Shown here one piece after another: positions 8,062 through 15,693 of a stretch of DNA of 25,804 bases. The stretch comes from an uncultured Lysobacteraceae bacterium (lineage in GTDB: Bacteria > Pseudomonadota > Gammaproteobacteria > Xanthomonadales > Rhodanobacteraceae). A program made the translations under genes and the position numbers. The notes under the pieces are model-generated. The model searched no databases, was not told the DNA's origin, and saw nothing but the letters and a program-made list of their open reading frames with translations. The stretch lies in contig CAMLSI010000016.1 of NCBI GenBank assembly GCA_946482585.1, positions 1 to 25,804 on the forward strand. The letters are read 5' to 3'. The stretch's first letter is position 1; each line of letters starts with the position of its first letter.

Positions 8062-8409
8062 TCAGGCATAGACCCAGATCAGCCATCCTCCCAGCGGTAG
8101 CAGCGCGCACACTGCCACGGCGCCAAGGCAACCGGAGCCTCCGGCATCCGTCTCTCGCAGCTGGGCGGAGTCCCGCGCTTGCGATGGGCGATCCTGCAAC
8201 CATGCCGCATGGCACGATCGGCAGAAGAACGCCGTCTTGCCGGTACGCCAGGCGTTGGCCGTGCGCGCATCGTGCAGGGTGGTGGTCTTGCAGCGTCTGC
8301 AGGTGAAGGCCTTCGACGGCGGCATCTTCAGACGCGGCTTGCGTGCCGCCAGGAACGCGAGCAACAGCCCGATTGCAAAAAGCGTCACGAACAGCGCTTG
8401 ATCCGACAC
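8062..8409 (-). CDS. Small membrane protein with a cytoplasmic zinc ribbon (hypothetical)
   Basis: This 115-aa protein has an N-terminal transmembrane helix (about residues 4-22), a four-cysteine zinc-ribbon module (C37-x2-C40 and C63-x2-C66), a polar linker and a second transmembrane helix at the C-terminus (about 95-113, ending WLIWVYA). It starts at GTG 8409, chosen because AGGAG lies seven bases upstream and the hydrophobic helix begins at once; the longer frame up to 8496 adds a non-membrane leader with no ribosome binding site. Zinc ribbons like this bind nucleic acid or protein partners, but I do not recognise the family. It stands alone, transcribed toward the antiporter. Confidence 0.7.
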   Translation of the reverse strand: MSDQALFVTLFAIGLLLAFLAARKPRLKMPPSKAFTCRRCKTTTLHDARTANAWRTGKTAFFCRSCHAAWLQDRPSQARDSAQLRETDAGGSGCLGAVAVCALLPLGGWLIWVYA

Positions 8410-8809
8410 AGCGTATCTCCTGCAAGCACCGAATGGCGACGAACCGACGGAAACGCCCGGCGCCTTCGCGGCCAAGACGTACGGCACATCGTCCAAAGGT
8501 ATTCAATATCGCGTGAGGGAGAAAGTGGTGTTTGCGTTGAGCATCGATTGTCGGAAGCTACCCCGTTTTTTGCTTGGTCAGCCGACAGGCGCGTCGACAG
8601 CGGCGTCCAGGCTAACGCAGCTACACAAATTGTAGGTCCATGCATTTGTCGTTGGCACAAGAAGTGCCACAGCCGATGGTGCGCGTCTTGGTCAAATCTA
8701 CGGCGCGGCGTCCGCGGGCTGCCGCTTACGCTTCCGTCGCTGTGTTGCTGCGGCCGGAAGTATGCTGAGCCGAGCCATTGATGCCGACTCCGCTATCGGG
8801 TCGATATGG
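8410..8809. other. 400-bp non-coding stretch at the border of a lower-GC patch
   Basis: No gene is supported. It presumably holds the promoter of the zinc-ribbon membrane protein. From about 8500 onward it is clearly more AT-rich than the flanking core genes, with T- and A-runs and no codon bias in any frame. It contains the palindromic TGGCAC-N5-GTGCCA element at 8653-8669. It may be the edge or scar of an insertion that brought in the neighbouring HEPN-like gene. Confidence 0.4.
8653..8669. promoter_or_regulatory. Palindrome resembling a sigma-54 (-24/-12) promoter core
   Basis: TGGCAC (8653-8658), five bases, then GTGCCA (8664-8669) is a perfect dyad. It has the GG...GC spacing of sigma-54 promoters (TGGCAC-N5-TTGCA) on both strands. 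The minus orientation would read toward the zinc-ribbon gene about 240 bp away. It may equally be an ordinary operator or chance. Confidence 0.2.
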
Positions 8810-9379
8810 CTAATCGTCTTCATCAGCTGGCAACAGAAGCCTGTCGGCATCTTTGACGTAGTCAGGCTCTACGATCGTGTACGAGTCCCTGAGATGACGC
8901 CGCAATCGACGCAGGACTGCGCAAACGGTGCCCTGGTCTTTTTTGTCTGGATCTTCGAGCCAGAGTAGAAAGTGTTCGACATTCTGCCCTCCCCAGACTC
9001 GACATAGGTGATCAGTAATCTCGTTCTGCGGGACCGGATTCAACGTGCCCTTGTCGAACATATGCGCTGCGATCTGGTTCCTGAAGTCCTCAATGCGTCG
9101 TTCGCGGATTACGGCGAGAACACGTTTCATGTCAGCTCGTACGTCTTCTGAAGCTAGTGCGCCGTACCGTTGCCAGAACTCGACTAGCTTCGCGAGACAG
9201 ATCACGATCCAGCACATGGTCATGCGTACGACGCTGGATGTCATACGTATGTCGACTTCCTCATCAATATGGGCGTTGACTATTTCGGCCGTAACGAACG
9301 ATCCCGCTTTGAAGTTTTCGATGAGTTCTTTGGCTTGGACAAGTGCGTCATAAGCGTCGTCGGGAGTGGCGCGTTTCAT
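8810..9379 (-). CDS. Hypothetical protein with HEPN-like RN-x4-H motif (AbiU2-like candidate)
   Basis: This 189-aa protein is predicted to be all-helical and soluble, with an acidic tail (ending DADRLLLPADEDD). The key feature is R100-N-Q-I-A-A-H106, the R-(polar)-x4-H active-site signature of HEPN ribonucleases, in a helix (ERRIEDFRNQIAAHMFDKG). It follows a long N-terminal helical pair, as in AbiU2-type HEPN proteins of abortive-infection and toxin systems. The ATG at 9379 has GAGG upstream. Codon use differs from its neighbours, with many A/T third positions and a visibly lower GC content than adjacent genes, so it was probably acquired horizontally. No nucleotidyltransferase antitoxin or mobile-element gene is adjacent. 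The HEPN call rests on the motif and helical pattern only; it could be another helical family. Confidence 0.6.
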   Translation of the reverse strand: MKRATPDDAYDALVQAKELIENFKAGSFVTAEIVNAHIDEEVDIRMTSSVVRMTMCWIVICLAKLVEFWQRYGALASEDVRADMKRVLAVIRERRIEDFRNQIAAHMFDKGTLNPVPQNEITDHLCRVWGGQNVEHFLLWLEDPDKKDQGTVCAVLRRLRRHLRDSYTIVEPDYVKDADRLLLPADEDD

Positions 9380-9443
9380 TTTCGCCTCATTTCAGCGGTT
9401 TTGAATGCCACGCCCCGGAGTCCTCGCTACTTTCGGGAGCCTG

Positions 9444-9881
9444 TCATTTTTCTATCAGTCCGCCTTCAAGCGCCCTCTGCTGATTCGCAAATATCGCCAT
9501 TGCCGTCCGCATCCTCCGAAACCCCAGCTTCGCGTAAAACCCTTCCTTCCCGGGATTCGCATACAGAATGATCTTGCGGTGCCCGGCCGACTGATCGCGC
9601 AGCCACTGGATGATGGCCTTGCCGAGTCCTATGCCCTGGTAGTCCGGATGTACGGCGACGTCGCACAGATAGCTGCAGTCGACGCCGTCGGCGAGCGCGC
9701 GGCCGGCGCCGACGAGGGTATCGCCGTCGAAGACCAGGCAGGTGTAGCGGCTGTTGCCGAACGAGACGCGCAGGTCGTCGGGTTTCTTTTCCCCCAGCGG
9801 CGCGATGCGGTAGAGATGGGAGAGGGCGTCCCAGTCGACGCCGGCGAGATCGGATTTCCAGTGCAGTTGGTCGGGTGTCAT
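9444..9881 (-). CDS. GNAT-family N-acetyltransferase
   Basis: This 145-aa single-domain GNAT enzyme transfers an acetyl group from acetyl-CoA to an unknown amine. The acetyl-CoA pyrophosphate-binding motif A is clear: DVAVHPDYQGIGLGKAIIQWL (residues 74-94; Q82-x2-G-x-G). It is followed by beta-5/alpha-4 with ILYANPGKEGFYAKLGFRR (105-123), typical of YhbS/YpeA-like members. The ATG at 9881 starts the recognisable fold (MTPDQLHWKSD). The frame remains open far upstream, but that part is the shadow of the next gene. No strong Shine-Dalgarno is seen. It lies 104 bp downstream of the zinc-ribbon gene on the same strand, possibly co-transcribed. Substrate unknown. Confidence 0.88.
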   Translation of the reverse strand: MTPDQLHWKSDLAGVDWDALSHLYRIAPLGEKKPDDLRVSFGNSRYTCLVFDGDTLVGAGRALADGVDCSYLCDVAVHPDYQGIGLGKAIIQWLRDQSAGHRKIILYANPGKEGFYAKLGFRRMRTAMAIFANQQRALEGGLIEK

Positions 9882-9985
9882 GGTCGTGGGTGTTCGACGT
9901 GTCGTGGGTTGGCGGTTCCGCTTCTGCGTGGTCTGCCGGGGCTCGCGGCAGGGAGTTCGCCGATTCGATTTCTGCGCTTTGGCAT

Positions 9986-10567
9986 TCAGTCGCTTTTTGC
10001 GTTGCGCGCGGCGTCCAGCGCAGCGATCAGCGCGGACAGGCCGCGATAGCCGGGAACCTGTTCGCGGGCGCGGTTCTTGACGGCGCCGACGGTCGAGAGA
10101 TTTTTCAGCACCTCGCGTTCGACGAGATAGGTCGCGTCGTCGATGAGGCGGCACAGTTCCGTATCGTCCAGCGAGGACTTCGCATGCAGGTCGGAATAGC
10201 GACGCAGACGACGCTGCAGCACGCGCGAGGCGCGGCGGCATTCCGGGCACAGCACGCAATCGGCGTCGACGAAGAAGCGCAGCGTCTCGAACCAGTAGCG
10301 CTGCTCTTTGGCAAAGAAGATGAAGGGACGTTTGCAGTTGCGGCAGTTCCGCAGCACGTCGACGTAGTAGCTGCGCGGAAAGCCGCCATAGACCTGCTTG
10401 CTGATGTCCGCCGGCAATGCCGTTTCCGGGAACAACGTGTCGGTCCGCAGGCGCCAGTAGCCTCGCCGCAGTTCGCTTTCGGCAACCGCGAATCCCGAAC
10501 GTATCGGCGTGGATCCGTAGCGCGGATGCGGAACGATGGCGAGGGGGGCGGTGCGGCGGCGCGGCAT
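9986..10567 (-). CDS. Zinc-ribbon protein (zf-trcl-like), otherwise unknown
   Basis: In this 193-aa soluble protein, residues about 72-112 form a zinc ribbon with C75-x2-C78 and C107-x2-C110 (plus C104). The intervening KEQRYWFETLRFF matches the pattern of the probable zinc-ribbon domain called zf-trcl. The N-terminal 70 residues are basic and probably extended (RRGYWRLRTDTLFP); the C-terminal 80 are helical. No catalytic motif is visible, and the role is unknown, perhaps nucleic-acid or protein binding. The ATG at 10567 (MPRRRTAPLA) is the first start, without an obvious ribosome binding site, so a shorter start is possible. The GNAT gene follows on the same strand. Confidence 0.68.
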   Translation of the reverse strand: MPRRRTAPLAIVPHPRYGSTPIRSGFAVAESELRRGYWRLRTDTLFPETALPADISKQVYGGFPRSYYVDVLRNCRNCKRPFIFFAKEQRYWFETLRFFVDADCVLCPECRRASRVLQRRLRRYSDLHAKSSLDDTELCRLIDDATYLVEREVLKNLSTVGAVKNRAREQVPGYRGLSALIAALDAARNAKSD

Positions 10568-10696
10568 GGCGTTGTCGGGGTTCGTCCGGTTTCGGTCGTG
10601 CCAGCGTAGCGTGTCGTGGTGCGTCAGTCACAGGGCACGGCGGTGCGGCGACGTTGCCTCGTCGCCGAGTGTCAGCGGAAATTTGCGGGGTAGACG

Positions 10697-10778
10697 TGGC
10701 GTGTGGTCGCCATCGGCGACCGCGCGAACTGGCGCATCGGACGGCGAGACGTGCGCTCGCCAGCGCGAGTATGCGACC
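10697..10778 (+). repeat. Dispersed palindromic element, copy 1 (82 bp)
   Basis: It is related to 18581-18671. The two copies share GCGTGTGG, then CGCCATCGGCGACCGC, then after a diverged spacer GTGCGCTCGC and CGCGAG. It contains the hairpin GTCGCC-ATC-GGCGAC (10707-10721) and a second stem (GCTCGC/GCGAG, 10754-10768). It starts 20 nt after the stop codon of the minus-strand 198-aa gene (reading on that strand), just as copy 2 does for the catalase gene. The rest of the gap 10568-10797 holds nothing else I can identify. Confidence 0.55.
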
Positions 10779-10797
10779 GCGTATTTTCCGGCGCCCG

Positions 10798-11394
10798 CTA
10801 GCGGATGCGCGCAAACAGCAGAGCAGCGCGGGCGATGGGGTTCAGCATGTCCAGCACGAGTCGTTCCACCGCGTGTTCGGAATACGTCTGCGCGTCGAGC
10901 TGGTTGGAGAACTGTTTTCTGCTCGGGCTGCCCGAGGCGAGCACGTTGCAGGAAAAAGCGGCGTGGCCGGGTGCTTGCCGCACTTCGGCAAACGGGGTCT
11001 CGCCCAGGTGCAGCACCGACGTGCCATGAGGATCGTCCTGCCAGTGAGCGGCGATCATGGGGTGTTCGGCCAGCTCTCCCTGGGTAGCGATCGCTTCCAG
11101 GGCGGCGGGCGACAGGTAGCTGATCACGAGCGCTTCGATCGGAGATGCCAATGTCGTTTTGGCCCGCTCGAGGTCGCTGTGGTAGGACGCGGCGCGGAAC
11201 GAGGTGCCGGCGTAGCACTTCGCACACCATCGCCCATCTTCCACGGGAACGACCGCACCGGCCTGGCGGTTGCCCCAGAGCAACAACCATCGATCGTTTT
11301 CCCGCTGCCATTTCAGGTCGGCGATCTGCATTCCGAAGCCCTGTGCGCTGCTCTGCACGACGATGCTACGGCGCGTATTGTGAAGCCCGAGCAT
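10798..11394 (-). CDS. Hypothetical protein with apparent internal duplication (198 aa)
   Basis: This soluble, mixed alpha/beta protein matches no family I recognise. Two halves look related: KWQRENDRWLLLWGNRQAG with a downstream Cys (about residues 28-60), and HWQDDPHGTSVLHLGETPF with a downstream Cys (about 117-149). Each is followed by a short acidic helix, which suggests a duplicated small beta-sheet domain. The C-terminus is helical and ends with basic residues (LLFARIR). The start is uncertain: ATG 11394 gives the longest form, while ATG 11331 (MQIADLKWQ) would begin directly at the first repeat. Third-position bias supports a real gene. It is isolated, with 560 bp upstream before tamB ends. 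Confidence 0.55.
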   Translation of the reverse strand: MLGLHNTRRSIVVQSSAQGFGMQIADLKWQRENDRWLLLWGNRQAGAVVPVEDGRWCAKCYAGTSFRAASYHSDLERAKTTLASPIEALVISYLSPAALEAIATQGELAEHPMIAAHWQDDPHGTSVLHLGETPFAEVRQAPGHAAFSCNVLASGSPSRKQFSNQLDAQTYSEHAVERLVLDMLNPIARAALLFARIR

Positions 11395-11955
11395 GGAACG
11401 CTGGCGGCCGGGACATTTCGCACGATGCGCAATCGTGCGTTCTGCACTGGATGGTCAAGCCGCGCGGCGCGATGGACCGGCGCCTGCGCGCTGCGACATC
11501 GGCGGTGCCCGTGCGCGCTGACGAATTGTTGCGGGAGCTGCGCGTTTCGTTCGAATTCCTCGATGTAGCGAAACCGTGACGACCGGATTCGTGCGGCGGT
11601 TTGGACCGATCGGGGCGAGACGGTTCAACGGATGCGGGGCGGTCCCGGGCGAAGCGACGTGTCGTCGTTCGCGCGTCGCGTCACGGCGTCCACGTGCTCG
11701 GCGGCTCGCAGAGTCGGGACGTACGCGGCCGCGGTTTTTTCCGGCGCCTGGATAGGCGATCGCCGGCGAAGCTGGTCGTGCCGGCGAGCAGGGCGTCCAT
11801 CGAAAACGCGATGCGGCGGAACGTCATGATTCGAACCCCGGCATCCTCGCTGGATGCGGCCGATCGTAGCGGATACTCGCCGCAAGGGAACAAGACACGT
11901 GCCGCGTTTGTGCCTGTCGTACCCGCGCGGCGTCGTATGCGGATTCCGTCCGCGC
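11395..11955. other. 561-bp region between tamB and the 198-aa gene
   Basis: No intact gene is supported. It contains a possible broken small exported-protein gene (11625-11827, listed separately) and a 42-codon plus-strand frame (11451-11579) with no ribosome binding site. There is no clear terminator after tamB. The part next to 11394 presumably carries the promoter of the 198-aa gene. Confidence 0.4.
11625..11827 (-). pseudogene. Possible frameshifted small exported protein
   Basis: An ATG at 11827 opens with a signal-peptide-like segment (MTFRRIAFSMDALLAG, then TTSFAG). The frame then becomes basic and low-quality after a run of six A residues on the minus strand (11740-11735). In the -1 frame the same strand continues with plausible protein (KTAAAYVPTLRAAEHVDAV and on) to a stop at 11625. 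One extra A would join them into an exported protein of about 67 residues. It may be a decayed gene, a sequencing indel or chance. There is no homology I can name, and the run (G-AAA-AAA-C in frame) is not a canonical slippery heptamer. Confidence 0.25.
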
Positions 11956-14900
11956 CTATTTCTCGAGCCGATAATTCAGCCCCGCCCGATTCTCCGTCGT
12001 CGCGTTCTGCGCCTCGAGCTCCCAGAGCCGCGACAGCTTGTAGCGCAAGGTGATGACTTCGCCCGGCGTGAAGATGCCGACGCCGTAGCTCAGGTACAGT
12101 TTTGGAGAAAGGTATTTTCCGACCGTGAGCGCGGCGCCGCCGAGCGCGGTGTTGTCGGCGACGGCGGCGTCGACGCCGAGGCGCGCGCCGATGCTTTTCG
12201 CGAGCAGGTCGCCGGTCGCGGAACCGAGCGCCTGCGCGGCGGCGCCGACGAGATCGCTCTCGCCGCTCTTGAGCGCGGACAGCGGCCGGCCGGTGATCAG
12301 GTAGGACAGCGCCTCGGATTGTTCGAGCGCGGGCTCCGAGAACACGGTGAGCACGGGTACCTGCGCGGTGCCTTGCACACGCAGGCCGGCGGTGACGTCC
12401 TTGAGTTCGCGCACGGCCTTGAGGTCGAGGCCCGGATTGTCGATCGCGGTGCCGGCGAACAGCAGGCGGCCGGTCTGGATCTTCAGGTCCTGGCCGTAGG
12501 CTTTGTAGGTGCCGCCGACGCGGATCTCGCCGCGACCCGTGGTCTGTCTGCCGGGACGTTCGACGACGACGAGCTGGCCGTTGAGGTTGCCGTCGAGGCC
12601 GAAGCCCTTGAGTTTCACGTCGTCGCCGAGCTTCAGGGTGATGTCGGCGGTGATCGGCAGGGCTTCCTTGCTCTCGACCGCATCGGCGTCGACGACGACG
12701 ACGTCGGGCGAGGTCTTGGCGGCGCCGCCGCCGGGCAGCTTGGTGAGGTCGATGTCGGCCTTGGGCATGTCGACTGTGCCGCTCGCGGTGAGGCCCTGTT
12801 CGTTGCGGCGCACGGTGAGTTTCGGCGAGACGACGATGTGCGCCGCGGGAATGTCGGCCGCGAGGAAGTCCTGACCTTCGATCGCGATGTCGAGCGGCGC
12901 ATCGGCGCTCGTGCCGCCGGTGCCGGTGATCTTCAGGCGACCCTTGCCCGAGCTGATGCCGCCGCCGACGGCGACGTGGCCCTGACCGTCGAGGTCGATC
13001 TGCACCTTGCCGTCGGCGAGCTTGAGGCCGGCCTCGGGCACTTCGGTCGCGAAGCCGTCGACGAGGATCTGGCCGCTGACGACCGGCGCGGCGACGGTGC
13101 CGGCGAACGCGAGGCGGCCGTCGACCTTGCCCTTGATGTTGGCGACTTCGGCGGTAAACAATTCCACAAAGGACAAGCTGCCGAGGCCGAGCTGGATCTG
13201 GCCCGACAGATTGCGTTCCGCACCGGCGATGCCGATGGTGCCGTCGATGCTGCCGCCGTCGGAGAGCTTGCCCTGCACGACGATGCGCTGCGACTGCGGC
13301 GCGAACGTCGCGTCGAGGGCGAGACCGGTATAGGCGAGCAGCGGCTGCTCCGGTCGGTCGGGGTACGCGATGCGGCCCTCGGCGGATGCGATCTTCGCGG
13401 TGCCGTCGAGCGCTCCCTGCGCGCTGCGGCGCACGCTGCCGTCGCCGTTGATCTCGCCGGTCAGCGCGAATGTCGCGTCGGGCGAGGCGAGAGCCGAGAT
13501 CATGGCCAGGGGCAGGCGTTCGATGCGGTAGCGGCCTTCGGCGCTGCCGTCGGCGGCCTGGTTGCCCGCAACGCAGATGCGCGGTCCCTTTGCGGAAAGA
13601 CAGAGCTCGCCGAGCGTGATCGCGCGGGCTGTGTACGACAGCGCAGCGGGTTGCTCCAGCGTCCACTCCGGCTGATCCTTGAGCGCGAGCGTGAGCTGGT
13701 TCAGCGTGCCGCTCCAGTCCTCGCCCTTGAGCGTGCCGCGCAGCTGCGTCTGCGCGCTGAGCGTATCGCCGCGCGCGTTGAACGTGAGTTCGTGCGAATC
13801 GCGGTCGCCCTTGCCGTCGAGACTCACGCGGTCGAATTGCTGGCCGCCCGCGGTGACGCCGGTCGCGAGCAGTTCCAGCGTACCGCGCGGCGCACTGACG
13901 TCGGCGATGTTCGTGCTGAGCTCGAACGAGGTCGCGCGATTGCCGTCGACGACGAGGCTCGTGCCGTCGACACGGCCGTTCACTGCGAGGGCGGGCCACT
14001 TGCCTTTGACATCGAACTGACCGCGCAGGCGGCCCTGGGCTTTCGGCAGGAAATCGCCGAGCGACGCGAGCGTGAAGCCGATGCGCGCATCGGTCGCATC
14101 CTTGCCGCCGCGGCCCTGCACGGCCAGCGTGCTTTCGCCCGACGCGAGCGCGAGCGTGCCGTCGACGACGTAGCCCGGCGCGATGCGCAGGTCGGCCGTG
14201 CCGGTGACGGGACGTTGGCGCAGGGTGCCGTCGAGCTTGGGCATCTTCAGCGTCGCGGTGATGCCCTCGGCCTCGCTGCGGCCTTCGGTCGCGAGCTGCA
14301 GGTTCAGCGCGCCGGGCCAGTCGGCCGCGATCGCGCCGGGGTCGAGCCTGTCGGCCTTGATGTCGAGCTTCCAGCCGAGCACCGGCTTCAACGTCACGTC
14401 GCCGGTCGCGGTCAGCGAACCCGCGGGCCTGCCGTCGCGATGCTGCTGCAGCAGCACGCGTTCGAGCGCGATGCGTTCGTCGCTGCCGTTGACCGCGAGC
14501 GCGATGTCGGCGGGCCGGCCCGGCGGGCCGATCTGCACGTCGCCCGCGAGGGCGAACTGCTTCGGCGAACCCTTCAGCGTGACGTTGCCGCGGCTCGCGA
14601 GTTCCTGCCCGGCGAGGGCGGCCGGCAGCAGCACGTCCTTCCAGACCAGCGCGAGTTGTGCCTGTGCACCGTCGGCGAGCGGCACGTCGCCGCTGAGATT
14701 CAGCGTGCCGGGCACGTCGGGCGAGGTGACGGTCAGCGCTTCGATGACGAGCTTGCCTTCGTCGAGCCGGTACTTCGCCGGATCCAGGCGCACGACGTAG
14801 TCGTCCACGGCTACGGTGCCGGCGAATTCGCCGTTCTTCGTGTTGACCTTGCCGGAGAGATCGAAGCCGAGTGCCTTCAGCGACGAATCCTTGACGAGCT

Positions 14901-15693
14901 TCTGCGCGTCGAATCGTTCGGCCTTCAGCGTGAACAGCCAGTCGCGTTCGGCCAGCGGCCGGTTCGACGCGTCGGCGCCGACGGCGGCCTGTACCGCGAC
15001 GGGCAACTGCAATTGCACGGTCACGCGCGGCAGGTTGCCGTCGTTGGTTGCGGCCAGGGTGCCGGCGTAGTCGGTGCCGTCGACGTTCCAGCGGAAATGG
15101 CCCTCCGCCTTGCCGCGGTATTCGGCGAGCGGCGTGAATTCGCTGTCGAGCGTGACTTCGCCCTGCGGCGCGTGCAGCGCGAGCTTTTCGATGCTGACCG
15201 TGGAATCGCGCTTCCAGCGCGCGACGGTCGCGAAGCGATCGGCGACGAAGGTTTCGGCGCCGTCGTGGCTCACGCGGATGCGTTCGACGAGCACGCGGTC
15301 GAGCACGATGTCGAGCGGCGGCTGCAGCACGAGCGGTTCGTTCGACGGCGGCGCCGGCGGCTGCGTCGTGGTCTCGACGACGACGTCGGCGACCTCGAGA
15401 TTTTCCAGGTGAACGACGTTGCTCAGCAAGGCGAGCGGCGCGATGTCGAGGTTGATGCGGCCGATCCGCGCATCGACGCCCGCATCGCGCCAGCGCACGT
15501 TGCGCAGCAGCAGCGGTCCCGCGAGGCGGCCTTCGGCGGATTCGATCGTGAGCTTGCCGTCGGTCGCGGCAAGGGCTTTGTCGAGTGCGAAGCGCAGGCC
15601 GGATTCGGTACGCAAGGCCCAGAACAGCACGATGCCGATCGCGACGACCAGCAGCGCGACGGCGACGAGCAGCCATTTCAGCGCGCGCTTCAC
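11956..15693 (-). CDS. tamB: TamB, inner-membrane-anchored component of the translocation and assembly module
   Basis: This 1245-aa AsmA-superfamily protein has an N-terminal signal anchor (residues 6-27, WLLVAVALLVVAIGIVLFW). A very long periplasmic region follows, made of repeated short beta strands ending in G-x-L/V patterns, and then the conserved DUF490/TamB C-terminal domain (about the last 350 residues; GEIRVGGTYKAYGQDLKIQ, then SYLITGRPLS and the final GLNYRLEK). TamB spans the periplasm and works with outer-membrane TamA in inserting certain outer-membrane proteins; family members are also implicated in phospholipid transport to the outer membrane. Its GTG start overlaps the tamA stop (GTGA), so the pair is translationally coupled. 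Length is typical. The opposite strand is open over 1346 codons, an artefact of high GC. Confidence 0.95.
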   Translation of the reverse strand: MKRALKWLLVAVALLVVAIGIVLFWALRTESGLRFALDKALAATDGKLTIESAEGRLAGPLLLRNVRWRDAGVDARIGRINLDIAPLALLSNVVHLENLEVADVVVETTTQPPAPPSNEPLVLQPPLDIVLDRVLVERIRVSHDGAETFVADRFATVARWKRDSTVSIEKLALHAPQGEVTLDSEFTPLAEYRGKAEGHFRWNVDGTDYAGTLAATNDGNLPRVTVQLQLPVAVQAAVGADASNRPLAERDWLFTLKAERFDAQKLVKDSSLKALGFDLSGKVNTKNGEFAGTVAVDDYVVRLDPAKYRLDEGKLVIEALTVTSPDVPGTLNLSGDVPLADGAQAQLALVWKDVLLPAALAGQELASRGNVTLKGSPKQFALAGDVQIGPPGRPADIALAVNGSDERIALERVLLQQHRDGRPAGSLTATGDVTLKPVLGWKLDIKADRLDPGAIAADWPGALNLQLATEGRSEAEGITATLKMPKLDGTLRQRPVTGTADLRIAPGYVVDGTLALASGESTLAVQGRGGKDATDARIGFTLASLGDFLPKAQGRLRGQFDVKGKWPALAVNGRVDGTSLVVDGNRATSFELSTNIADVSAPRGTLELLATGVTAGGQQFDRVSLDGKGDRDSHELTFNARGDTLSAQTQLRGTLKGEDWSGTLNQLTLALKDQPEWTLEQPAALSYTARAITLGELCLSAKGPRICVAGNQAADGSAEGRYRIERLPLAMISALASPDATFALTGEINGDGSVRRSAQGALDGTAKIASAEGRIAYPDRPEQPLLAYTGLALDATFAPQSQRIVVQGKLSDGGSIDGTIGIAGAERNLSGQIQLGLGSLSFVELFTAEVANIKGKVDGRLAFAGTVAAPVVSGQILVDGFATEVPEAGLKLADGKVQIDLDGQGHVAVGGGISSGKGRLKITGTGGTSADAPLDIAIEGQDFLAADIPAAHIVVSPKLTVRRNEQGLTASGTVDMPKADIDLTKLPGGGAAKTSPDVVVVDADAVESKEALPITADITLKLGDDVKLKGFGLDGNLNGQLVVVERPGRQTTGRGEIRVGGTYKAYGQDLKIQTGRLLFAGTAIDNPGLDLKAVRELKDVTAGLRVQGTAQVPVLTVFSEPALEQSEALSYLITGRPLSALKSGESDLVGAAAQALGSATGDLLAKSIGARLGVDAAVADNTALGGAALTVGKYLSPKLYLSYGVGIFTPGEVITLRYKLSRLWELEAQNATTENRAGLNYRLEK

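Noticed and set aside
11451..11579. A 42-codon plus-strand ORF ending ELRVSFEFLDVAKP
   Set aside because: Too short, no ribosome binding site and no neighbours on that strand; not enough to call a gene.
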